The position numbers were made by a program, and so were the translations under genes. A stretch of DNA of 64,000 nt from Candidatus Dechloromonas phosphorivorans (GTDB taxonomy: Bacteria > Pseudomonadota > Gammaproteobacteria > Burkholderiales > Rhodocyclaceae). The DNA is taken from the NCBI GenBank assembly GCA_016709495.1, contig JADJMS010000009.1, positions 1-64,000 of the forward strand. Reading direction: 5' to 3'. Under the pieces are notes generated by a model. That model made no database searches. It was not told the DNA's origin and saw nothing but the letters and a program-made list of their open reading frames with translations. This document shows, in pieces, positions 1 to 8,447 of this stretch. Positions within the stretch are counted from its first letter, which is position 1; every line of letters begins with the position of its first letter.

Positions 1-1
1 A

Positions 2-625
2 TTGCGCGCCTTGCAGGGAACGGCTAGCGAAGCGGTGCATGATTTTGAAGGCCTGTTACGCGACAAAAAGTTTGTCTCTGAAGGCGCAATACGCTTTGGC
101 CTGGCAGTAGCGCTAGCTCGCAAACGGGATTGGGTTGCTGCCGAACAGGAGTTGCTCTTGGCCCGAAAATTGAAGGTGACGGCAGCAATCCTTGAGCGCC
201 AGTTGGCTGAAGTCAAGCTGGCGCAGGGTGACGCCTCTGCGGCTCTGACGATATATCGTGAGGCGATGGTGCGTTACCCGCTCAATCTGGCATTAAATTA
301 CGGATATGGTCAGGCCTTGATCAAGCTTAAGCGCTATGACGAGGCGCTGAAATTTGCCGATATGCAGTTGCAGAGCTACCCGCAGGATGTGCGTCTGCAT
401 AAGATGCGGGCGGAGAGTTATGCCGGCCTCGGGCGCGGTGCGCAGCAGCATCAGGCGCTGGCTGAAGTATTTTCGCTACAGGGGCAAACGGCGGGGGCGA
501 TTGAGCAATTGCAGCATGCCCAAAAAGCCGAAGATGCCAACTTTTACGAGCAGTCTGTAATTGATGCGCGGCTGCGCGAGTTGCGCAAGCGACTGCTTGA
601 GGAGCAAAAAGAGAGGCGCAATTAG
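2..625 (+). CDS. BepA/YfgC-like TPR protein, C-terminal part (5' end outside window)
   Basis: The open frame runs in from the left edge, so only the last ~207 residues are visible. They form a tandem helical-pair (tetratricopeptide-like) array, for example the alternating pattern around YPLNLALNYGYGQALIKL and YPQDVRLHKMRAESYAGLG, ending in a charged tail (LRELRKRLLEEQKERRN). This matches the C-terminal TPR half of periplasmic M48 metalloproteases of the BepA/YfgC type, which help assemble and quality-control outer-membrane proteins; the HEXXH protease half would lie upstream of the window. The BepA assignment is an inference from TPR type and from the downstream tusA, a common betaproteobacterial neighbour. 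A generic TPR protein cannot be excluded. Confidence 0.65.
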   Translation: MRALQGTASEAVHDFEGLLRDKKFVSEGAIRFGLAVALARKRDWVAAEQELLLARKLKVTAAILERQLAEVKLAQGDASAALTIYREAMVRYPLNLALNYGYGQALIKLKRYDEALKFADMQLQSYPQDVRLHKMRAESYAGLGRGAQQHQALAEVFSLQGQTAGAIEQLQHAQKAEDANFYEQSVIDARLRELRKRLLEEQKERRN

Positions 626-662
626 AGGTAAAATCGCGCCTCTCTGTATGGATGATGTGACT

Positions 663-890
663 ATGGAATTTGATCGCGAACTCGATGTAAAAGGCCTCAA
701 TTGCCCGCTGCCTATCCTGCGTACCAAGAAAGCCCTGGCTGAGATGGAAAGTGGGCAAGTGCTGCATATTTTGGCGACCGATCCGGGTTCTCTCAAGGAT
801 TTTCCCGCTTTTGCCAAGCAGACCGGTAACGAATTGGTCAAGCAGCAGGAAGAGAACCGCGTCTTCGAGTTTTTCCTCAAGTGCAAATAG
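663..890 (+). CDS. tusA: TusA/SirA-family sulfurtransferase
   Basis: A 75-residue protein with the family signature near the N-terminus (GLNCPLPILRTKKAL): the CPxP motif carries the catalytic cysteine that receives persulfide sulfur. TusA-type proteins relay sulfur for tRNA thiolation or cofactor synthesis in the cytoplasm. I chose the ATG at 663 because it gives the normal family N-terminus (MEFDRELDVKG); an in-frame ATG at 648 would add five residues. The stop overlaps the GTG start of the next gene by 10 nt, so the two are probably translationally coupled. The exact physiological acceptor cannot be told from sequence. Confidence 0.85.
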   Translation: MEFDRELDVKGLNCPLPILRTKKALAEMESGQVLHILATDPGSLKDFPAFAKQTGNELVKQQEENRVFEFFLKCK

Positions 891-2626
891 CCGCTTCTTT
901 CCACGCATTTTTTGAAGATCGGCGGGCGCCAGCAGGCGAACCCGCCGCTTGGCTTTTTGAGGGGCTGGTTGATTGTCTGACGGTCAGCGACGAGGCAAGC
1001 CTTGAGGCTGTGCTGGTGGCCATTGAGCAGGGTGGTCTGTGGACTGTCGCGGCGCTTGACTACGAACTTGGCTACCTGCTTGAACCAGCAACGGCCCCCG
1101 CTGGTTGGCCGTTTGAAGCAAAACAATGTTTGGCCAGATTGTGGCGCTTTGAGCGCCGGATCGAGCTTGATGCGGCCTCTGCTAACGCTTGGCTGATTGC
1201 GCAAGGCGGGCAGCTGCCGGCGGGTGTCGCCGGCTTGCAGTCGGGAGTTTCCGAGGCCGATTACCTGGCTGCAGTGCGACGCATTCAGGGCTACATTGCT
1301 GATGGCGATTGCTATCAGGTCAATTTCACTCTTCCGCTTAATTTTGAATGGTTCGGCTCGCCGCTTGCCTTGTATTCCCGCCTGCGTGAGCGCCAGCCGG
1401 TGAGCTATGGCGGCTTTATTGGCGATGCCGATGGCGGCATTGTTTCCCTGTCGCCAGAGCTGTTCCTTGCGCGGTGCGGAGATCGCTTGCTGACGCGGCC
1501 GATGAAAGGGACTGCGGCGAAAAACTTGCCGGCAGAGCATCTGTTACGGTCAACCAAGGATTTGGCCGAAAATTTGATGATTGTCGATCTCCTGCGCAAT
1601 GATCTCGGACGTATTGCTGACAATGGTAGCGTCGTTGTCGATCGGCTCTTCGATATTGAGGATTACCCGACTGTCTGGCAGATGGTTTCAGAGGTGTCTG
1701 CTCACGTGCCGGGGCGGGATTTTGGTGAAATTCTGCGCGCACTGTTTCCTTGTGGCTCGATTACCGGCGCCCCGAAAATTCGCGCCATGCAGATTGCTGC
1801 TGAACTTGAGAAGACACCGCGTGGAGCCTATACCGGTGCACTTGGCTGGCTTGCGCCGGATGGCGACTTTCGGTTGAACGTGGCGATCCGGACGTTGGAA
1901 CTGGCTGCCGATGGTTGCGGAAAGCTTGGCGTCGGCAGTGGTATTGTCGCCGACTCGGAACCGGCAGCCGAATGGCAGGAGTGTTTGCTCAAGGCGAATT
2001 TCCTGCGTGACTGTGATCCGGGTCTAAAACTCATTGAAACCTTACGTCGGGATGGCGGGGTTTATCCAATGTGGGCCGGCCATCTGGCCCGCCTGAAGCG
2101 TTCGGCTGCGTATTTTGGTTTTCCGCTCGATGAGCAGTTGTTATTCCGCAAGTTGGGGCAACAACCGGCCAGAGGCATCTGGCGGGTTCGCGTTACGCTC
2201 GACAAGGCTGGCACTATCGACGTGCAGGCGGTGGCTTTTGATGGCGCCGAACTCGACATGAGCTGCGCGAAAATGGCCGAACAGCGCATTGAATCGCGCG
2301 ATCTGCTGCGCCGCCACAAGACCACGCTCCGTCCGCAATACGATGCGGCATTGCGCAGCTTGCCGGCAGATTCGCCAATCTTCGATCTAATTTTTCTCAA
2401 TGAAAGGGGCGAGGTGGCCGAGGGCGCGCGCAGTAATGTTTTCGTCGAACGCGATGGCGTGCTGCTAACGCCTCCGCTAAGCAGTGGTGCCCTGCCTGGT
2501 GTGTTGCGCGCCAGTTTGCTGGCCAGCGGGCGAGCTAAAGAAGCGGTTTTATGGCCAGCCGATTTGCAGCAGGGGTTTTATTTAGGCAATGCTTTGCGAG
2601 GTTTGCTCAGGGCAAATTTGCTATGA
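881..2626 (+). CDS. pabB: Bifunctional aminodeoxychorismate synthase component I / 4-amino-4-deoxychorismate lyase
   Basis: A 581-residue fusion. Residues ~1-375 are a chorismate-binding PabB domain: SLSPELFLARCGDRLLTRPMKG carries the active-site region and PCGSITGAPKIRAM is the family signature. Residues ~385-581 are a PLP-dependent class IV aminotransferase-fold PabC domain (LIETLRRDGG start, FDLIFLNERGEVAEGARSN with the conserved cofactor loop, then ALPGVLRASLL). Together they would turn chorismate plus ammonia into p-aminobenzoate for folate; the glutaminase PabA is not in the window. The start is a GTG overlapping the tusA stop. A copy of the dispersed 12-mer lies inside the gene at 1542. 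Length and domain order match known PabB-PabC fusions. Confidence 0.9.
   Translation: MQIAASFHAFFEDRRAPAGEPAAWLFEGLVDCLTVSDEASLEAVLVAIEQGGLWTVAALDYELGYLLEPATAPAGWPFEAKQCLARLWRFERRIELDAASANAWLIAQGGQLPAGVAGLQSGVSEADYLAAVRRIQGYIADGDCYQVNFTLPLNFEWFGSPLALYSRLRERQPVSYGGFIGDADGGIVSLSPELFLARCGDRLLTRPMKGTAAKNLPAEHLLRSTKDLAENLMIVDLLRNDLGRIADNGSVVVDRLFDIEDYPTVWQMVSEVSAHVPGRDFGEILRALFPCGSITGAPKIRAMQIAAELEKTPRGAYTGALGWLAPDGDFRLNVAIRTLELAADGCGKLGVGSGIVADSEPAAEWQECLLKANFLRDCDPGLKLIETLRRDGGVYPMWAGHLARLKRSAAYFGFPLDEQLLFRKLGQQPARGIWRVRVTLDKAGTIDVQAVAFDGAELDMSCAKMAEQRIESRDLLRRHKTTLRPQYDAALRSLPADSPIFDLIFLNERGEVAEGARSNVFVERDGVLLTPPLSSGALPGVLRASLLASGRAKEAVLWPADLQQGFYLGNALRGLLRANLL
1542..1554 (+). repeat. Dispersed 12-mer copy (TGTTACGGTCAAC)
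   Basis: Exact copy of the motif GTYGACCGTAAC, here read on the plus strand as TGTTACGGTCAAC. It lies within pabB and is translated as part of LLRSTKD. One of seven exact copies in the window. Confidence 0.7.
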
Positions 2627-2635
2627 GGGTTTAGC

Positions 2636-2666
2636 ACTGCCCGAAAAAATAAGCCATTCGGGCAGT
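2636..2666. terminator. Hairpin between convergent genes
   Basis: A perfect 10-bp stem (ACTGCCCGAA / TTCGGGCAGT) with an 11-nt A-rich loop sits between the convergent pabBC gene and the minus-strand gene ending at 2680. There is no clear U-tract on either side, so it is at best a weak or bidirectional terminator. Confidence 0.45.
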
Positions 2667-2679
2667 TAACCGTAACAGT

Positions 2680-3156
2680 TCAGCCGCGCATTTTGCGCAG
2701 GTAAAGGCCGAGCAAAGAGAATAAGCCGGCCGCAATCCCATAGTAGAAGGCCTTGGGGACATCGACGTCCTGGTATTCAAGTAGAACCGGCAATTCGTTT
2801 TCTACTGTGTAGCGGATTGTCGTCTGAAAGTGCCAGGATGAGGCCTTGACTTCAAAAATGCCCTTTTCGTTTTTCCACTTTAGCCAGTTTTGTACTTCTT
2901 CAATATCGCCAGCGCTTTCAGCGGGTGTCAGTGTGGTGTAAAGGCCTTTGGCCTTCGCGTCAGCAAGTTCCTTGTAGGCGAAGCCGCAAACTTCCTTGTT
3001 GGCGCAGACGGCAACCAGGCGGAATTCCGGTTTCCAATGATCGGTTTTGTCCCACGGCCAGGAAATCATGAAGGCGACGCTCCAGGCGCCAACCAGCGCC
3101 GAGAAAATCATCAGGGCAATGAATATTTGAGCCAGTAAACCGCGTTTGTCTTCCAT
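2680..3156 (-). CDS. Hypothetical membrane protein with two transmembrane segments
   Basis: A 158-residue protein that I do not recognise. It has one hydrophobic segment near the N-terminus (about residues 9-32, AQIFIALMIFSALVGAWSV) and one at the C-terminus (about 136-152, YYGIAAGLFSLLGLYL) followed by a positively charged RKMRG tail. Between them is a ~100-residue soluble domain with a possible disulfide pair (CANKEVC) and a glutamate-rich helix. The arrangement suggests an inner-membrane protein with a periplasmic loop. It lies 21 nt upstream of valS in the same direction and may be cotranscribed with it. No function is proposed. Confidence 0.75.
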   Translation of the reverse strand: MEDKRGLLAQIFIALMIFSALVGAWSVAFMISWPWDKTDHWKPEFRLVAVCANKEVCGFAYKELADAKAKGLYTTLTPAESAGDIEEVQNWLKWKNEKGIFEVKASSWHFQTTIRYTVENELPVLLEYQDVDVPKAFYYGIAAGLFSLLGLYLRKMRG

Positions 3157-3177
3157 GATTCTCTTTTCTTGTTTCGC

Positions 3178-6009
3178 TTAGCCGAGTTTGGCTAGTTGAG
3201 GTTTTAGTTGTGCCAATGTCGCTGTGAAATCTGCGACACGTTGTTTTTCCTGATCAATGACGGCTGCCGGGGCGCGAGCGACAAAGCTTTCATTACCCAG
3301 CTTGTTTTCCGCTATGGAAATCTGTTTTTCAAGCTTCTCGATTTCCTTGGCCAGACGAATTTTCTCGGCGGCGATATCAATCTCCACCTTGAGCATCATT
3401 CGTGTTTCGCCGACGACCGCCACGGGTGCCATCGCGTCAGCCGGCATGTCAGCCACGATTTGTACCTCAGAGAGCTTACCCAGAGCTTGCAGGATGGGCG
3501 CGAACTCGGAAATCTCGGTGCCGCCACCGGCCACCAGCAGCGGCATGCGCAGGGCGGGCGAGACGTTCATCTCGCCGCGCAGGTTGCGGCAGGCGTAGGC
3601 CAGGGCCTTGAGGCGCTCGACCTTGGCTTCCGAAGCCGGGTCGAGCTTGTACTCCTCGGCGCGCGGGTAGGCGGCGAGCATGATCGACTCGTGCGTCTTG
3701 CGGCCGGCGATCGGGGCCACGGTCTGCCACAGCTCTTCGGTAATGAACGGGATCAGCGGATGGGCCAGGCGCAGCACGGCTTCCAGCGTGCGCACCAGCG
3801 TCCGGCGGGCGCCGCGCTGCTGGGCGTCGTTGCCGGTCTGGATCTCGACCTTGGCGATTTCCAGGTACCAGTCGCAGAACTCGTCCCAGATGAACTTGTA
3901 GATGGCCTGGGCGACCAGGTCGAAACGGTAGTCGGTGAAGTGCTGCTCGACTTCCTTTTCGACGCGCTGCAACTGGCTGACGATCCAGCGGTCGGCGAAG
4001 CTGAATTCGAGCGGGGCGGAACCGCCGCAGGCCGGGCCGTTCTGCTGGTGTTCGAGGGCCAGGTCGTGGCCTTCGACGTTCATCAGCACGAAGCGCGTGG
4101 CGTTCCACAGCTTGTTGCAGAAATTGCGGTAGCCGTCGCAGCGGTTGAGGTCGAACTTGATGTCGCGGCCGGGCGAGGCGAGGCTGGCGAAGGTGAAGCG
4201 CAGGGCGTCGGTGCCGAAGGAGGCGATGCCTTCCGGGAACTCCTTCTTGGTCTTCTTGGCGATGCTCTCGGCCTGCTTCGGGTTCATCAGGCCGAAGGTG
4301 CGCTTTTCGACCAGCGCGTCGAGGCCGATGCCGTCGATCAGGTCGATCGGGTCGAGCACGTTGCCCTTCGATTTCGACATCTTCTGGCCTTCGCCATCGC
4401 GGATCAGACCGTGCACGTAAACGTGCTTGAACGGAATCTGGCCGGTGATTTGCTTGGTCATCATGACCATGCGGGCGACCCAGAAGAAAATGATGTCGAA
4501 GCCGGTGACCAGTACGGTCGACGGCAAATATTGCTGCAGAATCGGGTTGGCGGCGTCGATCGCCTCGTCGCCCGTCCAGTCCAGCGTCGAGAACGGCCAC
4601 AGGGCGGAGGAGAACCAGGTGTCGAGGACGTCTTCATCGCGGCATAGCGTGCCGGCGTAGCCCTGCTTGGCGGCTTCGGCCTTGGCTTCTGCCTCGCTGT
4701 GGGCAACGAAAATCTGACCGTTATCGCCGTACCAGGCCGGAATCTGGTGGCCCCACCACAGCTGGCGGGAAATACACCAGTCCTGAATGTTGTTCAGCCA
4801 CTGGTTGTAGGTATTCACCCAGTTTTCCGGGTAGAACTTGATCTCGCCGGAATGCACGACGTCGAGCGCCTTCTCGGTGATCGACTTGCCATCGTCGCCC
4901 GGCTTGGACATGGCGACGAACCACTGGTCGGTGAGCATTGGCTCGATCACGACATTGGTCCGGTCGCCGCGCGGCACCTTGAGTTTGTGCTTGTCGGTCT
5001 TTTCCAGGATGCCGAGGGCTTCGAGGTCGGCCACGACAGCCTTGCGGGCATCGAAACGGTCCAGGCCTTGATATTTTTCGGGGGCGTTGTCGTTGATCTT
5101 GGCGTCCAGCGTCAGGATCGAAATCATCGGCAGGCCGTGGCGCTGACCAACCGCGTAGTCGTTGAAGTCATGCGCCGGCGTAACCTTGACGCAGCCCGTG
5201 CCGAATTCGAGATCGACGTAGCTGTCGGCGATGATCGGGATTTCTCTATCGGTCAGTGGCAATTTCACCATCTTGCCGATCATGTGCTTGTAGCGCTCAT
5301 CTTCCGGATGAACCATCACGGCCGTGTCGCCGAGCATGGTTTCCGGCCGCGTCGTGGCGACCACCAGGCTATCCGAGCCATCGGCCAGCGGATAGCGGAT
5401 GTGCCACATGAAGCCGTCTTCTTCTTCCTGCACGACTTCGAGGTCGGAAACGGCAGTGTTCAGCTTCGGGTCCCAGTTCACCAGGCGCTTGCCGCGGTAG
5501 ATCAGGCCTTCGTTGAACAGGCGGACGAAGGTTTCGGTGACGACCTTGTTGAGGCCGGCATCCATCGTGAAGCGCTCGCGCTTCCAGTCCGGGCTGGTGC
5601 CCATGCGGCGCATCTGCTTGGTGATGGTGTTGCCGGAGTATTCCTTCCATTCCCAGACCTTTTCCAGGAACTTCTCGCGGCCGAGGTCGTGGCGCGAAAT
5701 CCCTTGGGCATCCAGTTGGCGTTCGACGACGATCTGTGTCGCGATACCGGCGTGGTCGGTGCCCGGTTGCCACAGCGTGTTGTGGCCGCGCATCCGGTAG
5801 TAGCGGGTCAGCGCGTCCATCAGCGTCTGGTTGAAGCCATGGCCCATGTGCAGCGTGCCGGTCACATTGGGCGGCGGCAGCAGGATGCAGAAGTTTTCTT
5901 CGGGCAATTTGTTACGGTCAACGCCCGCAGCGAAGTAATTTTTTGCTTCCCACTCGGGGTACCAGCGGCGTTCGATATCGGCTGGTTCAAAGGCTTTGGC
6001 GAGTTCCAT
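3178..6009 (-). CDS. valS: Valine--tRNA ligase
   Basis: A 943-residue class I aminoacyl-tRNA synthetase of normal ValRS length. The N-terminal Rossmann fold has the HIGH motif as HMGH (PNVTGTLHMGHGFNQ), and the KMSKS loop is intact (GQKMSKSKGNVLDPID). The editing (CP1) domain lies between them (TTRPETMLGDTAVMVHPED). The anticodon-binding domain is followed by a C-terminal coiled coil (KIRLAKEIEKLEKQISIAENK), both typical of bacterial ValS. It charges tRNA-Val in the cytoplasm. The next gene upstream on this strand ends at 6075. Large open frames on the opposite strand are shadows of its GC-rich codons. It contains a copy of the dispersed 12-mer at 5910. Confidence 0.97.
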   Translation of the reverse strand: MELAKAFEPADIERRWYPEWEAKNYFAAGVDRNKLPEENFCILLPPPNVTGTLHMGHGFNQTLMDALTRYYRMRGHNTLWQPGTDHAGIATQIVVERQLDAQGISRHDLGREKFLEKVWEWKEYSGNTITKQMRRMGTSPDWKRERFTMDAGLNKVVTETFVRLFNEGLIYRGKRLVNWDPKLNTAVSDLEVVQEEEDGFMWHIRYPLADGSDSLVVATTRPETMLGDTAVMVHPEDERYKHMIGKMVKLPLTDREIPIIADSYVDLEFGTGCVKVTPAHDFNDYAVGQRHGLPMISILTLDAKINDNAPEKYQGLDRFDARKAVVADLEALGILEKTDKHKLKVPRGDRTNVVIEPMLTDQWFVAMSKPGDDGKSITEKALDVVHSGEIKFYPENWVNTYNQWLNNIQDWCISRQLWWGHQIPAWYGDNGQIFVAHSEAEAKAEAAKQGYAGTLCRDEDVLDTWFSSALWPFSTLDWTGDEAIDAANPILQQYLPSTVLVTGFDIIFFWVARMVMMTKQITGQIPFKHVYVHGLIRDGEGQKMSKSKGNVLDPIDLIDGIGLDALVEKRTFGLMNPKQAESIAKKTKKEFPEGIASFGTDALRFTFASLASPGRDIKFDLNRCDGYRNFCNKLWNATRFVLMNVEGHDLALEHQQNGPACGGSAPLEFSFADRWIVSQLQRVEKEVEQHFTDYRFDLVAQAIYKFIWDEFCDWYLEIAKVEIQTGNDAQQRGARRTLVRTLEAVLRLAHPLIPFITEELWQTVAPIAGRKTHESIMLAAYPRAEEYKLDPASEAKVERLKALAYACRNLRGEMNVSPALRMPLLVAGGGTEISEFAPILQALGKLSEVQIVADMPADAMAPVAVVGETRMMLKVEIDIAAEKIRLAKEIEKLEKQISIAENKLGNESFVARAPAAVIDQEKQRVADFTATLAQLKPQLAKLG
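5910..5922 (+). repeat. Dispersed 12-mer copy (TGTTACGGTCAAC)
   Basis: Exact copy within valS; on the coding (minus) strand it reads GTTGACCGTAACA and is translated as VDRN. Confidence 0.7.
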
Positions 6010-6074
6010 GGGCTTCTCGGAAATGGGGAAAACCCGCGATTATACCGGAGCGCTGCCCCGGCTTTGCCTTGATC

Positions 6075-6449
6075 TTATTCTTGCGGTTGTAGCGCGGCGA
6101 TCATTTCCTGCTCAGCCAGAAAATCTCGAACAGTCGACTCGATTATGCGTGGCAACTCGGCTGCCAGGCGTTGTTCGACACGCCGTGCCAGTTCGTGCGC
6201 GAGGATGTCGCGCAGGCCGGCGTCGAGCAAGGGGTGCGAGGTGGGTTCTTCGACGATTTCAACAATGGGCGCTATTTCGGCGATGGGTTCGAAGACTTCG
6301 GGTGGTGTTTCAATATCGAGCAGGACAGGAAAGTCGTCGTCTTCCTCAATCGCGTCGGTCAGTATCGGCACGTCGTCATCGGCATCAAGCGTGGTGCTGC
6401 GCCGACGTTGCATCAAAGCGTCGGCACGGGCGAGGATGGGGCTGGGCAC
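6075..6449 (-). CDS. Hypothetical protein, acidic N-terminal half with helical tail
   Basis: About 124 residues, unrecognised. The N-terminal half is acidic and low-complexity (DADDDVPILTDAIEEDDDFP, then repeated E/V/I/P), while the C-terminal half (from about HPLLDAGLRDILAHELARRV) is a predicted amphipathic helix. I prefer the GTG at 6449, which follows an AAGGAA ribosome-binding site and begins 11 nt after the holC stop; an ATG at 6497 would overlap holC by 37 nt. A similar small gene often follows holC in betaproteobacteria, so it may be a conserved partner, but no function is known to me. Confidence 0.7.
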   Translation of the reverse strand: MPSPILARADALMQRRRSTTLDADDDVPILTDAIEEDDDFPVLLDIETPPEVFEPIAEIAPIVEIVEEPTSHPLLDAGLRDILAHELARRVEQRLAAELPRIIESTVRDFLAEQEMIAALQPQE

Positions 6450-6460
6450 GCGGGATTCCT

Positions 6461-6883
6461 TTAGCGCTTGCTGAGATCGAAATACTGCACTTCGCACCCG
6501 CTGTCTTTGTAAAACTTGACGCGGGCGCGGGCGGCGAGCCGATCTTCATCATCCTGACCAACCACCTCAATCAAGCGCTGAAAGCGCTCGAAGCCTGGTG
6601 GAGCGTTGAGGTCAAGATTCATCAGGCGGTCGAGTTGGGCGGGTTGATCGAGATTGTCGGTAATCAACACTGGCGTTTCAGCCGCAAGTGGCGAATCGGC
6701 CCGGCAGTGCGGGACGAAACTCAACGCAGGCTGGTTCCAAAGCTGGCGGTCAATATGACTGGCAAGCTCTTTTTCAGGCACATAAACCAGCATCGGTTTT
6801 TTCTGGGCATAGGCACCGCCGAGCAGGGCGCAAGCCGCTGCTACCTTGTCGGCTGCGCCATGATAGAAAAAAACCTCAGTCAA
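6461..6883 (-). CDS. holC: DNA polymerase III chi subunit
   Basis: A 140-residue protein with the chi-subunit pattern: TEVFFYHGAADKVAAACALL at the start, KPMLVYVPEKELASHIDRQLW in the middle, FVPHCRADSPLAAETPVLI, and a C-terminal GCEVQYFDLSKR. Chi joins the clamp loader (through psi) to single-strand binding protein at the replication fork. The start must be the TTG at 6883, since upstream codons lie inside pepA; it overlaps the pepA stop (TTGA), so the gene is translationally coupled to pepA. This pepA-holC order is common in proteobacteria. Confidence 0.88.
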   Translation of the reverse strand: MTEVFFYHGAADKVAAACALLGGAYAQKKPMLVYVPEKELASHIDRQLWNQPALSFVPHCRADSPLAAETPVLITDNLDQPAQLDRLMNLDLNAPPGFERFQRLIEVVGQDDEDRLAARARVKFYKDSGCEVQYFDLSKR

Positions 6884-8376
6884 TTGAGCTTGCCGGCGCG
6901 TTGCATCAGATAGTGCGTTAGCAGCGGTACTGGGCGTCCGGTAGCGCCCTTGTCGGCCCCGGATTTCCAGGCTGTGCCGGCAATATCCAGGTGTGCCCAT
7001 TCGTACTTTTTGGTGAAGCGCGACAGGAAGCAGGCAGCAGTAATCGAGCCACCCCAGCGCCCGCCAATATTACCCATGTCGGCAAACGGACTCTTCAACA
7101 GTTCCTGGTAGTCATCCCACAACGGCATGTGCCAGGCCCGGTCGTAGGATTCGTCGCCGGCATCGAGCAGGTCACGCGCCAGTGCATCCTTGTTCGAGAA
7201 AAGTCCGGTTGCGATATGGCCCAGCGCAACGACACAGGCCCCGGTGAGGGTGGCAACGTCAATCACCGTATCCGGCTCGAAACGTTCTGCATAAGTCAGT
7301 GCGTCGCAGAGGATCAGGCGACCTTCTGCATCGGTATTGAGAATTTCGATGGTCTGGCCGGACATTGAGGTGACGATGTCGCCCGGCCGGGTTGCCATGC
7401 CATCCGGCATGTTTTCAGTGGCCGGAACGACGATGGTCAGGTTGATCGGCAGCGCCATCCGGGCTACGGCCTGCATGGTGCCGAGAACGCTGGCGGCTCC
7501 GCACATGTCGTACTTCATTTCATCCATCTCGGCGCCAGGCTTCAGGGAAATGCCGCCGGTGTCAAAGGTGACGCCCTTGCCAACCAGCACAATCGGCTTG
7601 TCGCTGGCTTTCGCTCCTTTATAGCTGAGCACGATCAGCTTGGGCGGCTGGCGCGACCCTTGGGAAACCGAAAGCAGCGAATGCATGCCGAGCTTTTCCA
7701 TATCGGCGCGTTCAAGAATCTCGCAGCCCAGATTGAATTCCTTGGCCATCGCCTGCGCCCGTTCGGCCAGATAAGTCGGATGGCAGATATTGGCCGGCAG
7801 ATTGCCCAGAGTTTTGGTCATCGCCATGCCTTCGGCAATGGCAAGTCCTTGCGCCAGCGCCTCTTCGGCCAGAGTCAGTTCGTTGCGACGCTCGACAGCG
7901 AGAGTCAGTTTGCGCAATGGGCGGCGAACTTCATCTTTTTTGCTCTTGAACTGGTCAAATTTATAGGTGGCATCGAATGCGACCATCGTTGCCTGGCGGA
8001 TACGCCAGCCAATGCTGCGTTTTTTCACCGGCAGTTCGGTCAGGAAAATCGACGCATCAAACGCACCTGTTTCGTTCAGCGTTTTAACCGTATTGCGAAT
8101 GGCGGTTGTAAATTCTTTCTCGCGGAAATTTTTTTCCTTGCCGAGTCCGACGAGCAAAACGCGCTCACAAAGGGTTCCCGGCACGTTCTGCAAAAGCAGG
8201 GTGCTGCCTGATTTGCCTTCCATGTCGCCACGGCGGACGATGCCGGAAATGTAGCCATCCGCTGCCTTGTCGAGCAATTCTGCGGCTAAAGTGAGTTTGC
8301 GTGATTCGTAAACGCCTACGACGACACAGGCGCTACGCTGCTTTTCCGGGCTACCGCTTTTTATGCTAAATTCCAC
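6880..8376 (-). CDS. pepA: Leucyl aminopeptidase (M17 family)
   Basis: A 498-residue cytosolic aminopeptidase. The C-terminal catalytic domain has the M17 signature NTDAEGRL and the metal-binding stretch VLVGKGVTFDTGGISLKPG, which supply the two-zinc centre; the N-terminal ~160 residues are the less conserved macro-like domain. It removes N-terminal residues from peptides, and in some bacteria also binds DNA in recombination or regulation. Length is normal for the family. It is divergent from lptF across a 71-bp gap and couples to holC downstream. Confidence 0.95.
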   Translation of the reverse strand: MEFSIKSGSPEKQRSACVVVGVYESRKLTLAAELLDKAADGYISGIVRRGDMEGKSGSTLLLQNVPGTLCERVLLVGLGKEKNFREKEFTTAIRNTVKTLNETGAFDASIFLTELPVKKRSIGWRIRQATMVAFDATYKFDQFKSKKDEVRRPLRKLTLAVERRNELTLAEEALAQGLAIAEGMAMTKTLGNLPANICHPTYLAERAQAMAKEFNLGCEILERADMEKLGMHSLLSVSQGSRQPPKLIVLSYKGAKASDKPIVLVGKGVTFDTGGISLKPGAEMDEMKYDMCGAASVLGTMQAVARMALPINLTIVVPATENMPDGMATRPGDIVTSMSGQTIEILNTDAEGRLILCDALTYAERFEPDTVIDVATLTGACVVALGHIATGLFSNKDALARDLLDAGDESYDRAWHMPLWDDYQELLKSPFADMGNIGGRWGGSITAACFLSRFTKKYEWAHLDIAGTAWKSGADKGATGRPVPLLTHYLMQRAGKLN

Positions 8377-8447
8377 TGGCTGCTCCTAATCGGGGAAATT
8401 TCAGTATTCGCGGGATTATCCTCGCATTTTTTTGGTTTCGTCAAAGC

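Noticed and set aside
4508..4522. AGTACGGTCGACGG in valS as a further copy of the dispersed motif
   Set aside because: It lacks one base of the GTTACGGTC core; I counted only exact copies and single-substitution variants.
3208..4647. Long open frame (479 codons) on the plus strand inside valS
   Set aside because: It is antisense to an intact, motif-complete valS and arises from GC-rich codon use; its translation has no recognisable fold.
4699..6072. Long open frame (457 codons) on the plus strand inside valS
   Set aside because: Same antisense shadow effect; composition dominated by V, G, A, R, H and no motif.
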